Source: Citreicella sp. C3M06 (GTDB taxonomy: Bacteria > Pseudomonadota > Alphaproteobacteria > Rhodobacterales > Rhodobacteraceae). From it: a DNA stretch of 64,000 nt. This document shows positions 1 to 9,216 of this stretch, piece after piece. Within the stretch, counting starts at the first letter, position 1. Each line of letters starts with the position of its first letter. The translations under genes and the position numbers were made by a program. A model generated the notes under the pieces. The model was not told the origin of the DNA. It did not search any database and saw only the letters and a list, made by a program, of their open reading frames with translations. The stretch lies in NCBI RefSeq assembly GCF_018860705.1, contig NZ_JAHKQA010000056.1, positions 1 to 64,000 of the forward strand, written 5' to 3'.

Positions 1-24
1 ATAATCCCGCTCAGAACCCGCCTG

Positions 25-153
25 TCATCCCTCTCGGGAGATTTCTAGGCAATGCCCTGCCGGGCAGTGAACGCGAGGTTTGCCATGAGGCTTGGGGAAG
101 AAATTGGCCAAGCATGCCATCTGCGCGTCGGTCAGCCAGTAGAGAGTGCCCAT
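25..153 (-). pseudogene. IS5-family transposase N-terminal stub
   Basis: From the ATG at 153 the minus strand reads MGTLYWLTDAQM, then LANFFPKPHGKPRV. This matches the N-terminus of IS5-group transposases, which typically begin with a WLTDEQM-like stretch and continue FFPKSHGKPRVDDRRV. Similarity ends after KPRV near position 70, and the frame reaches a stop at 25 without any DDE domain. It is therefore a remnant of about 28 recognisable residues. The rest of the element may have been deleted or may lie scrambled beyond the left edge. I see no terminal inverted repeat or target-site duplication. Confidence 0.6.
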
Positions 154-220
154 GTCACAGCTGCGTCTTCGAAGCCGACAATCATGCCGTCCGCACAAAA
201 TCAACGCATCCTGGCCTTAG

Positions 221-910
221 TCAGCCCATGCTGCTGCCACTGTTCCGCTCTCCGCGCAATGCTCGTCCGCGGTCGTGAACATAGCTCCACAATGCTATCG
301 CGACCAAACTGAAAATGTAAAGAAGACCCAAGGCGACCACGATTTCTCCGGATATTGGCCCGACAGATGCTCTTTCCATGACTTCCGAAACGGAAATCGC
401 GGGTTCAGGATGCACAATGATTTTTCCCATATAGGCAAGCGCCTGGATCAATAATATCCAGAGATAGGTGTTCCTGACCCTGCGCCCTACCGAGATTATC
501 AGGCTGACGTGGTATTTCGGCCGCCAGTAATCTTCTGCCAGTGTTTTCTGCCAGTTTTCTTCCAGATGCAAATCCCCGCCGTCCAGCATTGGGGCGTAGA
601 AATGGGTCTCTATCCAGCGACAGCGTGCGCGCCAGACATTGAAAAAGCGATACCTGCGTGCTTCGACCATCAGAAAGAACAGAAGCAACACGCCGACGAG
701 AACAAGTGGCAGTGCAGAGGCCGTGGGCGCTGCAAAGGTGATCGACAGGGCGATCCCCAACGTCACCACCGACCAATTTGTCGTGGTATCCAGACGCGTT
801 CGCCAGATCGTCGAGCGGTAGACCTCGGCCCGGTAAAGGTGTGCCAATGCCCCGATTTCGGCGGCGTTAAGATCCTTGCGTTTCTTGTCGTCCGTATCCG
901 GGCCCATCAT
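221..910 (-). CDS. DUF2270 family integral membrane protein
   Basis: A 229-residue membrane protein whose N-terminal HLYRAEVYRSTIWRTRLD stretch, followed by TTTNW, is typical of DUF2270 (predicted integral membrane proteins of unknown function). Two adjacent hydrophobic segments lie at about residues 46-62 and 65-86, a third at about 148-167 and a fourth at about 190-212; the intervening loop is rich in Arg, Trp and acidic residues. The start is one of two consecutive ATG codons. It stands alone, with the transposase stub downstream and the LysR gene on the same strand upstream. No reaction or partner is known to me, so the family is assigned but not a role. Confidence 0.8.
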   Translation of the reverse strand: MMGPDTDDKKRKDLNAAEIGALAHLYRAEVYRSTIWRTRLDTTTNWSVVTLGIALSITFAAPTASALPLVLVGVLLLFFLMVEARRYRFFNVWRARCRWIETHFYAPMLDGGDLHLEENWQKTLAEDYWRPKYHVSLIISVGRRVRNTYLWILLIQALAYMGKIIVHPEPAISVSEVMERASVGPISGEIVVALGLLYIFSLVAIALWSYVHDRGRALRGERNSGSSMG

Positions 911-1100
911 GCATTCCTTGTCCGATCAGCTAGATTAGACACGGCGATGTTTTCCGGTCAACGACAGCGGCCGGAGCGTTCAGCTGTCCGCCCACTTCTT
1001 CAGGGGCCGTTCTGACGGGAAGGTCTTTGCTGCGGGTGAACAATATCCGCACAGCGGCCAGTCATGAGGCGCAGCCGGATCTAGCAGGGCAGGCAGTGCC

Positions 1101-2048
1101 TTACCGCACCCGTTTGGGGTCGAGGATCGGCGGCTCCATCCCCGGGATATAGCTGTTGGAGATCAGCGTCCGGCAATGGTCCATGAAGGTGCTGACCAGT
1201 CGCGTTGGTTCTTGGCGTGCGGCGCGCAGCAGCCCCAGCCGCATCGGCTTGTGATCTCCGGCGATGCGCAGGCGCCGCACCGCGCGCCCGTCCAGCGCCG
1301 TTGTCGATTTGGGGCGGATGTTGGCGATGGAATAGCCGAAGCGGTTCGCCACCATGGTCCGGATCACCTCTTGTTGCTGCAGCCGCCCGGCGATCTTTGG
1401 CGTCAGCCCCATGCGGGCGAACAGCGCAAGGAAGTAATCGCGCGAGATTGGCAGATCGAGCAGGATGAGGTTCTGTTCGGCCAGTTCCTGCAGCGTCACG
1501 GCGGTTTCCTGCGCCAGCGGATCGCTCTCGCCGACCAGCGCATAGGGCGGCAGCTCGGCCAGCGGGATGAAGTCGTAATCATCCGGAAGTTGCAGATCGT
1601 AGCTGAGCGCAACGTCCAGCTCGGCGCGATGCAGATCGTTCAGCAGCTTTTCATGGTCGGCCACCTGCGGCAGCACCCGCACGCCGGGATAATCGGTGGC
1701 AAAGCTGTGCGCCACCTCGGGCAGCACCATCGGTGCAAAGGTCACAAGGCAGCCCAGAGACAGCGTGCCGCGCACCATTTCGGTGGCCTCGGATGCGGTG
1801 TGATACAGCTTTTGCGCCTGATCCATCAGCTGTTTCGCTTCGATCAGCAAGTCGCGCCCGGTGCGGGTCAGCGACAGGCCCTGCGCGTGGCGGCGCAGGA
1901 ACAGTTGCGCGCCCAGTTCGGTTTCCAGCTGCGAGATGGCGGTGGAAATCGACGGCTGCGAGATGTTGATGCGCTCGGCGGCAAGCGTGATCGACCCCGC
2001 CTCGGCAGTGGCAATGAAATACTCGATCTGTCTCAGGGTGTAGCGCAT
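1101..2048 (-). CDS. LysR-family transcriptional regulator
   Basis: A 315-residue regulator, the usual LysR length. Residues 1-60 form the winged helix-turn-helix, with the family-typical opening LRQIEYFIATAEAGSIT followed by AA and the recognition region SQPSISTAI. Residues about 90-295 are the periplasmic-binding-like effector domain. It lies downstream of tamB on the same strand, separated by a hairpin, so it probably has its own promoter. LysR regulators usually control a neighbouring divergent gene, but here both neighbours are on the same strand and the target is not evident. The effector is unknown. The C-terminal 20 residues run slightly past the typical domain end. Confidence 0.9.
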   Translation of the reverse strand: MRYTLRQIEYFIATAEAGSITLAAERINISQPSISTAISQLETELGAQLFLRRHAQGLSLTRTGRDLLIEAKQLMDQAQKLYHTASEATEMVRGTLSLGCLVTFAPMVLPEVAHSFATDYPGVRVLPQVADHEKLLNDLHRAELDVALSYDLQLPDDYDFIPLAELPPYALVGESDPLAQETAVTLQELAEQNLILLDLPISRDYFLALFARMGLTPKIAGRLQQQEVIRTMVANRFGYSIANIRPKSTTALDGRAVRRLRIAGDHKPMRLGLLRAARQEPTRLVSTFMDHCRTLISNSYIPGMEPPILDPKRVR

Positions 2049-2086
2049 GACGTCTAGTTCCGCCTTTGCCGCGCCTTTGGCAAGAG

Positions 2087-2111
2087 CGGGCGGCCCACAA
2101 CGGGCCGCCCG
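2087..2111 (-). terminator. Hairpin between tamB and the LysR gene
   Basis: A perfect 10-bp inverted repeat (CGGGCGGCCC / GGGCCGCCCG) with a 5-base loop lies just downstream of the tamB stop. The downstream flank on the minus strand is only weakly T-rich, so it may be an imperfect intrinsic terminator or an RNA-stabilising stem. Confidence 0.55.
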
Positions 2112-2118
2112 ACTGAAA

Positions 2119-5100
2119 TCAATAGTCTTTTTCGTAGTAGATGCCTACGCCGCTGTCACCGGCGGAGGTGACAGAGGCCTTGGCCTTGAGATTGCGCTTG
2201 AGCTGGATGTTCAGGTTCACCGCGGTCTCGCCCGAGCTTTTGACCTCGACATCGGTGTAGATCTGATCGGTGATATACTTGCCAAGGCTGAGCGCCGCGT
2301 TGCCATCGGAATCGGTGGTCACGTCCAGATCATCCAGCCCGAAACCCTTGCGCAGGTTGCCGACGATGCCATCGCCGCCCTTGCCCGCAAGCGTGTTGAC
2401 CGCCGAGGCGATCTGCAAGGCCTGAAAGGCGCTCAACTCGCCGACGTTGCGCCCGAACAGCAGTAGCGCCAGCACTTCCTCCTCGGGCCGGGAGGGGCTG
2501 GAGGAAAAGCTGACCTCGGGCGAGGTCGCCTCGCCGCTGACCGCGATGGTGATCTCGGTGTCGTCGCGCTGGGTGGTCGCCTCGACGTCGAGGGACGGGA
2601 TGAAATCGCCGGTCATGGTCAGCGTTGCCGTGTCGAGCGTCAGCCGTTGGCCAAGGATGTCCAGCCGTCCGCGGATCAGCTCGAAGCGGCCTTCGGGCAC
2701 GATATCGGTGGTGGTCCCGCGCAGCACAAGTCTGCCGCCGAGCTCCGCATCCAGCCCGCGACCGCGGACAAAGATCTGCCCCGGTGCCCGGATCGTCAGG
2801 TTCAGCGGCAGCACGTAGCCGGCGCCGCCGCTGTCCTGACTGTCCTGATCCAGCAGCCCGGCGCGATCGCGGGTTGCGCGCACATCGGCGGGTTCGGCGA
2901 TATGCGTGAGGGTGAAATCGCGGCTGCCCGGCCCAAGGCCGGTTTCCGGAATGCGGATTTCGGCCTCGTCGATCAGGATGTCTCCGCCGATCGACGGGCC
3001 GGTCAGCAAGGGCCCCTGCACGGTGACGGTGCCGCCCGCAGTGGCCTGATACAGCCTGCGGTCCTCGAGCAGCAGGTTCTGCAACTGCACTGCAAGATCC
3101 GCCTGATAGGGCGCTGTCAGCCCGATGGTGCCGGTGGTGCGAATGGTGCCGCGTGACGACAGGCTTGCGTCCAGCGCCAGATCGACCCGATTGCCACCAA
3201 GCTGCGCATCGAGGTTGAGCCCGTTCAGCGACAGGGCAGGGCCGGGAAGCACCATTTCCGCGCCGCGCACCGTCACGTTGCCCGACAGCGACGATACCGC
3301 CAGCGGGCCGTTCAGCGACAGGTTCAGCTGGGCCGTGCCGTTCAGCAGGTTCGGCTCGATGAAGGTATTGGCAAGGTTCAGCGGCGCAGCGCCGTCGATG
3401 TTCAGGTTCGCCGTGGCGAAATCGCGCGCAAGGTTGCCCGCGATGCGCGCCTGCGTGCCCCCCGGTGCGGTGATCTGCGCGTTGACGTTGTAAGGCCCCG
3501 AGCCGTCGGAGCTCAGCGTGCCCTGCGCCGTGGCGCGGCCCGGAAGCTGCGGCACGATGACGCCAAGATTGGCCAACGCAACGTTATAGGACAGTTCGCT
3601 GCCGCCCTGCGCATCGAGGCTGCCCGAAGCGCTGGCAGTGATCTGCCCGGTGCTGACGTCAAGCTGGCTGACGGTGATGGTGCCAGCCTCGTCGCGGCTG
3701 GCCTTGATCACCGCGCGGCCAGTGCCGCCGATCAGCGCGTCAGCGGTGGGGATGCCAAGCCCAAGCCCCTGCGTGGTCAGAGTACCATCGGCGCCAAATG
3801 CGCCGCTCGCCGGGGTAAAGCTGCCGGTGCCGTCAAAACTCAGCGATCCGCGCAGGTTCATCCCCACCAGAGGCGCGAGATCCGACAGGCTGTCTGCCCC
3901 CGCCGTGCCGTCAAAGCTGATCGTGCCGACGCCGCCATCGGCGGTCTTGGTCGCCGTGACGCTGCCTTGCGCCCGCGTCTGGCCGGGCCCGGCGGCGGTG
4001 AAATCAAGAAGGTAGGCATCGGCGCTTTCGGTCAGGGTGCCGGTGGCAGTGGCGCTGCCCGGCGTGCCGGGGGCGGCCAGCGACAGATCGGGCAGGGTCA
4101 GATCGAAGCTGGCGCGCGACGATCCGGTCGCGATGGTGCCCTCGGCGGTGAGCTGGATGCCCGGCCCGTCGACGCGGGCCGCGTTGATGACGATGCCGCT
4201 GTCATCGCGCAGCACATCCACGTTTGCCGTGGTGCGGCCCGCCAGCAGCCCGTCGATCTGCGCAATGCCGACCACAAGGTCTTGTGTCACCAAGTCGCCT
4301 TTGGCGTCAAAGAAGCCGTTGCTCAGCGTATAGCTGCCGGTGCCGTCAAAGCTCAGCCCGCCGCCAAGCGTGCGCCCGGCGATGTCCGAGAACGCAGCCA
4401 GTTGCCGCGCGTTGGCAGTGCCGTCAAAGGCAACGCGGGCGATGGAGCCATCCGCCGCCTTGTCTGCCGTGACGGTGCCGTCGATGCGGGTGTCTCCGGG
4501 TCCGGCGGCGGTCAGGTCGAGCGTATAGGTGCCGGCGTCTTCGACCAGCGTGCCTTGCGCCGTCAAGCTGCCCGACGCGCCCGGCGCGACCAGCGACAGA
4601 TCGGGCAGTGCGATATCGAAACTGGCGCGGCTGTCGCCGGTCAGAAACGTGCCCGAGGCGTTGGCGGTGAGGCCGGGGCCATTGACGCGCCCGTCGTTGA
4701 TCACGATGCCATCGGCGTTGCGGACAACATCGACCTGCGCGCGGGTGGTACCTTGCAGCAGACCGTCGAGCTGATCGATGCCGACCTTTAGGTCCTGCGT
4801 GACCAGCGCGCCCTTGGCATCGAAATAGCCGGTATCCAGCGTGTAACTGCCGGTGCCCTCGAAGTTCAGCGCTCCGGCCAGCTCGCGCTGCGCCAGCGCC
4901 GCAAAGGCCGACAGGTCGCTGGCGTTGAGTGTGCCGGTAAAGCCGCCGCCCGCGATGCTGCCGTCTGTTGCCTTAGCAGCGGTCAGCACGCCGTCCAGCG
5001 TCAGGCCACCGGGGCCGCGCGCCGTCAGATCCAGCGCATAGGCCGCTTCGCCCTCTTGAAGTGTGCCATTGGCGGTCAGCCCGCCGGTTGCGCCGGGCTG

Positions 5101-6900
5101 AATCAGCGACAGGTCGGGCAGGGCGATATCGAATTGCGCGGTGCTTTGCCCGGTGACAAGCCGCCCCGAAGCGTCCAGCGTGAGCGCCTGACCGTCGATC
5201 TTTGCTTCGCTGATCGACAGGCCGGATTCGTTGCGCGCCGCCGAGACATTGACGCTGACCTCGCCAGTCATCAGCCCGTCAAGCTGCGCAGTGCCGGTGA
5301 TCAGGTCGGTTGTGGTGCCTTGCGCGCTCAGGGCGAACCGGCCCGAGACCGGCTCGTAATCGCCCTTGATCGCCAGATCGGCCGCGCCGCCCAAGCTGCG
5401 CCCGGCCAGCCCGGAAAACCGGTCCAGCCCGGCAACCCGCGCTTGCAGGTCGGGTGAAATGGTCGGGTCTTGCCCTTGCACGAGCCCGTCAAAGCCGATG
5501 GCACCGGCGATGTTCACGCCCGCGCCCGACAGGTCGATGTTCGACAGGGTCAGGGGCGATCCCTGTTGCCAAGCGACATCGAGAGTGCCGGTCAGTTCGC
5601 TGCCAGCGGCCTGCGCCAGCGAGGCATCGGTGAAGTCCAGCCCGGCAACGGTCATGTCCAGCGTGCCCGCAATCTGCGCCGGTTGGGTGTCGGGCGACAA
5701 GGTTCCGGTCACGTCGATACGCGCCTGCGCTATGGTCATGTCGGGGCGCGCGACGCCGCTTGCCAGCACGTTCAGCACCAGCCCGTCGCTTTGCGCGCGA
5801 TCATAGCTCAGCGTCAGCGTTGCCTCGTTGAGCTGCGTGTCAGCCGAGGTGAAGGGCAGCGTCACCGGTTGCCCGTTCTCCGAGCCGATGCGCCCGGACA
5901 GGTCCAGAAGCTCTGGCCAGCCATCGGCGCCGATGCGGGCGCGCCCGTTCAGTGCCGCCTGCGCCGTGGTCAGCCGCAGCGTGCCAAGATCCAGCGCGCC
6001 CGTCGGTTCCATCGTGCCATTGGCCGCCAGCGCCTGCTGCTCGCCAAGAAAGGCGCGCTGCTCTTCGGGAAGGAAGGGGCGCAGATCGCCTGACAGGTCG
6101 GCGGCAAAGGCGCGCCCGCCATCATTGGTGCCTTGCAAGGTGACCTGTCCGCTCAGTCGGTCGATGCCGTCGGAGGCCAGCGCGATGTCGGCGTTGAAAT
6201 CGTCGAGCGGGCCATTGCCTTCGATCTGAAGGTTCAACGCCGGTGCGCCCGGCAGGCCAAGCTTTGTCGCCAGCAGCCCGCCCGGCGCCTCGTCGAGCGT
6301 GACGTCGATGGTCAGCTCTTCGGTGGCGTTGGCATAGCTGCCGGAGAGCTGAAGGGCATCGGATTTCTCGTCGGTGCGTAGCAGGTTCAACTCGACGGTG
6401 CCGTCACCGTCGGCAAGCTGCGCCGAGCCGTCGATCCGCGCGCTCAGCGGCTCGCCGATCACCGGCGCGCCAAGTTCCAGCGAGGCAATGGCGAAGGTGC
6501 CGATGTTCACCGAGACCGGCAGATCGGGCAGGGAAAACGCGGTTCCCGAGGCTTCGGGCGCGGGGGCGGCGTTGCTTGCCGGAAGACGATCGAGCGCGAG
6601 GCGCTCTGCCGACAGCTCGTTGACCTCGACGCGCCCGCGCAGCAGCGCCGTGCGCGACCAGTCGAGCGTGGCGTTTTCCAGCGTCAGCCAGACGCCCTGA
6701 TCGTCGGCGATGGTCATCCGCTCAAGCGTCGCCTGCGAGCTGAGCGCGCCGCGAAAGCCGCTGACGCTGACCGCCATGCCATCCGATGACAGCGCGTTTT
6801 CGATCAGACGTTCCAGAGCGGTGCCGCCGTCGTCATCCTGCGCGGCCGCGGGCAGTGACAGACAGAAGAGCAGCGGAAGAAGGAGAAGGAGCCGTTTCAA
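2119..6900 (-). CDS. tamB: Translocation/assembly module protein TamB
   Basis: A 1593-residue TamB/DUF490 protein. In the TAM complex TamB is anchored in the inner membrane, spans the periplasm as a long beta-taco and works with TamA in outer-membrane protein insertion or phospholipid transport. An N-terminal signal/anchor (residues 1-20, KRLLLLLPLLFCLSLPAAA) is followed by a very long beta-rich, Gly/Asp/Thr-rich body. The C-terminal about 300 residues are the conserved TamB domain, ending in YYEKDY. Residues about 540-1220 contain imperfect tandem repeats of about 171 residues (see repeat feature). The start is TTG, overlapping the tamA stop as TTGA, so translation is coupled to tamA. Confidence 0.93.
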   Translation of the reverse strand: MKRLLLLLPLLFCLSLPAAAQDDDGGTALERLIENALSSDGMAVSVSGFRGALSSQATLERMTIADDQGVWLTLENATLDWSRTALLRGRVEVNELSAERLALDRLPASNAAPAPEASGTAFSLPDLPVSVNIGTFAIASLELGAPVIGEPLSARIDGSAQLADGDGTVELNLLRTDEKSDALQLSGSYANATEELTIDVTLDEAPGGLLATKLGLPGAPALNLQIEGNGPLDDFNADIALASDGIDRLSGQVTLQGTNDGGRAFAADLSGDLRPFLPEEQRAFLGEQQALAANGTMEPTGALDLGTLRLTTAQAALNGRARIGADGWPELLDLSGRIGSENGQPVTLPFTSADTQLNEATLTLSYDRAQSDGLVLNVLASGVARPDMTIAQARIDVTGTLSPDTQPAQIAGTLDMTVAGLDFTDASLAQAAGSELTGTLDVAWQQGSPLTLSNIDLSGAGVNIAGAIGFDGLVQGQDPTISPDLQARVAGLDRFSGLAGRSLGGAADLAIKGDYEPVSGRFALSAQGTTTDLITGTAQLDGLMTGEVSVNVSAARNESGLSISEAKIDGQALTLDASGRLVTGQSTAQFDIALPDLSLIQPGATGGLTANGTLQEGEAAYALDLTARGPGGLTLDGVLTAAKATDGSIAGGGFTGTLNASDLSAFAALAQRELAGALNFEGTGSYTLDTGYFDAKGALVTQDLKVGIDQLDGLLQGTTRAQVDVVRNADGIVINDGRVNGPGLTANASGTFLTGDSRASFDIALPDLSLVAPGASGSLTAQGTLVEDAGTYTLDLTAAGPGDTRIDGTVTADKAADGSIARVAFDGTANARQLAAFSDIAGRTLGGGLSFDGTGSYTLSNGFFDAKGDLVTQDLVVGIAQIDGLLAGRTTANVDVLRDDSGIVINAARVDGPGIQLTAEGTIATGSSRASFDLTLPDLSLAAPGTPGSATATGTLTESADAYLLDFTAAGPGQTRAQGSVTATKTADGGVGTISFDGTAGADSLSDLAPLVGMNLRGSLSFDGTGSFTPASGAFGADGTLTTQGLGLGIPTADALIGGTGRAVIKASRDEAGTITVSQLDVSTGQITASASGSLDAQGGSELSYNVALANLGVIVPQLPGRATAQGTLSSDGSGPYNVNAQITAPGGTQARIAGNLARDFATANLNIDGAAPLNLANTFIEPNLLNGTAQLNLSLNGPLAVSSLSGNVTVRGAEMVLPGPALSLNGLNLDAQLGGNRVDLALDASLSSRGTIRTTGTIGLTAPYQADLAVQLQNLLLEDRRLYQATAGGTVTVQGPLLTGPSIGGDILIDEAEIRIPETGLGPGSRDFTLTHIAEPADVRATRDRAGLLDQDSQDSGGAGYVLPLNLTIRAPGQIFVRGRGLDAELGGRLVLRGTTTDIVPEGRFELIRGRLDILGQRLTLDTATLTMTGDFIPSLDVEATTQRDDTEITIAVSGEATSPEVSFSSSPSRPEEEVLALLLFGRNVGELSAFQALQIASAVNTLAGKGGDGIVGNLRKGFGLDDLDVTTDSDGNAALSLGKYITDQIYTDVEVKSSGETAVNLNIQLKRNLKAKASVTSAGDSGVGIYYEKDY
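3580..5285 (-). repeat. About 514-bp tandem repeats inside tamB
   Basis: Three clear units and a fourth diverged one recur every 512-515 bp, beginning near 5285, 4770, 4257 and 3745 on the minus strand. Each encodes about 171 residues with the order DGL(L/M)xG, then RASFDIALPDLSL, then GTGSYTL and FDAKGxLVTQDL. Units one to three share long near-identical stretches, which suggests in-gene duplication rather than ancient fold periodicity alone. Confidence 0.75.
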
Positions 6901-8723
6901 AATGCCTGACCTATGCCGATGTAAAGTTGCACACCGTTGCCGGTGTCGCCCGATGTCGGCCCGGCCACGTCGACGCGCAGCGGCCCGATGCCAGTTTTGT
7001 AGCGCAGCCCGAGGCCCGCGCCCGAATGCCAGTTGCCATCGCTGCCCGGAGCCGAATCGGCCCCGATGAAGCCCGCGTCGGCAAAGGCCACCACCTGAAA
7101 GCTTTCGCCGATGTCCTGACGCAATTCGCCGGACAGACCCAGAAAACTGCGCCCGCCGGTTTCGTCGCCATCGCCCAGATCGACGGTCAGAGACTGGTAG
7201 GGCTGGCCACGCACCGATCCGGCGCCGCCGGAGTAAAACAGGTATTCCGGCTGTGTATCTTCAAGCGGCGAAGCGAGGACCGAGCCCAGCTGCAACCGCC
7301 CTGCCAGCACGGTGCCCTTGTCGGCGCCAAAGCCGTAATAGCCGCGCATGTCGGAATACAGCCGCGCGCCGTCGCCCGCCCCGGTCAGGTTCACGAAAGG
7401 CGTCAGGTCGGTGTCGATGTACCAGCCTGATTTCGGATCGAGATCATTGTCGCGCTTGTCCCAGGTCAGCGTGGTTGGCAAAGTGAACAGCAGGAAGTCG
7501 CGGTAGCCCAGATCGTCGTCGACCTCGGAATAGCGCAGCCCGATGCCAAGCGAGCCGGACAGCTCGTCGCTGAAGCGCCGCGAGACGCCGGTGGACAGCT
7601 CGATGCTGTTGGACAGGTAGGTCGGCTCGTTCTCGGAGGAGAGGGCCAACTGGAAATAGGCGGTGGTGTCCGGATCCCAGACGGCCACGGCGGCGGGGAC
7701 TTCAAGCCGCGCCGTCAGGCTGGCGTCGATCTGGTCGGTCTCGCCCGAAATGTCAGAGACCTCGGCATCGATGCGGAACTGTTCCGCCCCGCCAAGTGCG
7801 TTGCGGTGCAGCCAGTAGGTCTCCAGCGACAGCCCTTCGAGCGAGGAGACCTCGGCGCCAAAGCCAAGGCGGCGGGGTTTGGCATCGCTGACGCTCAGCA
7901 GCATGTCGAGCGATCCGTCGGCGTTGGGGGTTTCCGCCTCGCGTAGGGTGACGGTGCTGAAGGCGCCGGTCTCTGTCAGGCGGCGCACCGCATCGTCGAC
8001 CTCGTCGGGGTCAAAGACCTCTCCGGTCGGGATGCCCGCGATGCGGCGGCGCGCTGCGCTGCGCACGCTGCTGTCGTTGACGTTCTGCAGCGCGCCGAAG
8101 GTCAGGCGCGGGCCGGGCGCCACGCCCATCGCCACGTCGAGCGTCGAATCGCGGTGATCGGCGGTGACGGATTCCTGCGCGATCTCGGCCTTGGCATGGC
8201 CGACCTGACGCCATGCCTCGATGCTGGCGTCGGCGGCGTCGCCCACCACGCTCGCCGCAGCGGTCTCGCCGCTGGCAAAGCCACCGGGAAGGGTGGTTTC
8301 CGGTGCCAGCGGGGCGATGTCGGCGCGGCCAAAGGTGAACTGGGGGCCTTGCCTGACCTCGACCCGAACGGTGCCAACCGTGTCGGGCGTTTCCAGCAGA
8401 GGAATGCCGGACGCCTCGCGCCCGTCAAGGGTGATGCTGATCACCCCGCCGTAATAGCCCGCGTCATACAGCGTTTCCGTCAGAATGCCGTAATCCGACA
8501 GGGCGGCGGCAAGGATATCCTGCCCGGACACCCTGTCTTCGCCTTCGGCAGCGGCAAGGGCCGAATAGGCCTTGATCTGTGATCGCAGGTTTTCGCTCAT
8601 GCCGGGCGTGTCGAAATCAAGGTCGTCGAGCGCCGCGACCGGTCCCGAAACAAGCGCGAGGGTGAGGCCGAGAGCGGCGGTCTGGGGGATGCCCTTGCAG
8701 GCATGGCGGCGCCAGGAGGTCAC
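6897..8723 (-). CDS. tamA: Autotransporter assembly complex protein TamA (BamA/Omp85 family)
   Basis: An Omp85-family outer-membrane barrel with N-terminal POTRA domains. After a signal sequence (about residues 10-35, ending PVAALDDL) come POTRA modules to about residue 290. A C-terminal 16-strand barrel follows, with the Omp85 motif GGAGSVRGQPYQSL (VRGF-like) at about residue 500 and a terminal aromatic (GQAF). I chose the GTG at 8723 because AAAGGA precedes it at good spacing; an in-frame GTG at 8756 would add 11 residues. It is followed by tamB with a 4-base overlap. The pair is the standard TAM operon. Confidence 0.92.
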   Translation of the reverse strand: MTSWRRHACKGIPQTAALGLTLALVSGPVAALDDLDFDTPGMSENLRSQIKAYSALAAAEGEDRVSGQDILAAALSDYGILTETLYDAGYYGGVISITLDGREASGIPLLETPDTVGTVRVEVRQGPQFTFGRADIAPLAPETTLPGGFASGETAAASVVGDAADASIEAWRQVGHAKAEIAQESVTADHRDSTLDVAMGVAPGPRLTFGALQNVNDSSVRSAARRRIAGIPTGEVFDPDEVDDAVRRLTETGAFSTVTLREAETPNADGSLDMLLSVSDAKPRRLGFGAEVSSLEGLSLETYWLHRNALGGAEQFRIDAEVSDISGETDQIDASLTARLEVPAAVAVWDPDTTAYFQLALSSENEPTYLSNSIELSTGVSRRFSDELSGSLGIGLRYSEVDDDLGYRDFLLFTLPTTLTWDKRDNDLDPKSGWYIDTDLTPFVNLTGAGDGARLYSDMRGYYGFGADKGTVLAGRLQLGSVLASPLEDTQPEYLFYSGGAGSVRGQPYQSLTVDLGDGDETGGRSFLGLSGELRQDIGESFQVVAFADAGFIGADSAPGSDGNWHSGAGLGLRYKTGIGPLRVDVAGPTSGDTGNGVQLYIGIGQAF

Positions 8724-9216
8724 TGTTAATCGTCCTTTATAGGGCCTGGAAGGCACGATGCGCCGGGCAGGGCGCAGGAGTAACCTAGGGCAGGGTTGTC
8801 GGGCTGACCAGCGTGTCGCAGGGATTCCACCAGAGCGGGGTTGAAGTGCTGCGCCAGCGTCGCATCCTCGTCACAGCATTACCGTGATCGTGCGGGGCTT
8901 GTCTGGCGCGGGCGCTGGGCCTATCCCGGTTGCGGGGCCTGTGGCCTTGCAAGACAGCGGCGACCGGGTTTGGAGACGACATGCGAAAGACGATCGTGAT
9001 CGGCGGCGGCAAGTTTGCATTGGCGCCGTCTGCGGTGGCCGCTGGGCGGCATATTGAGGCGCAGTTCGGGCGCGGGGAGCGGCAAGGCTGCGGCCCTCGG
9101 CCCGCCTCTGTGCTTGACGGGCGGGCGGCGGATATCAGGCCGGGCCGCCAGACCGCGTGGCCCGCCGGGATGATTGCGCATCGGGCCTTGATGCGCTGCG
9201 AACAAAGAGAGCGTGC
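8724..9216. other. Gene-free interval between tamA and the epimerase gene
   Basis: These 493 bases separate divergent genes and should hold both promoters. A plus-strand frame of 79 codons opens at ATG 8981, but its product matches nothing I recognise and becomes Arg/Gly-rich. On the minus strand a short stretch reads DEDATLAQHFNPALVESL, which looks protein-like but has no start. No RNA gene is seen. A decayed gene is possible. Confidence 0.4.
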
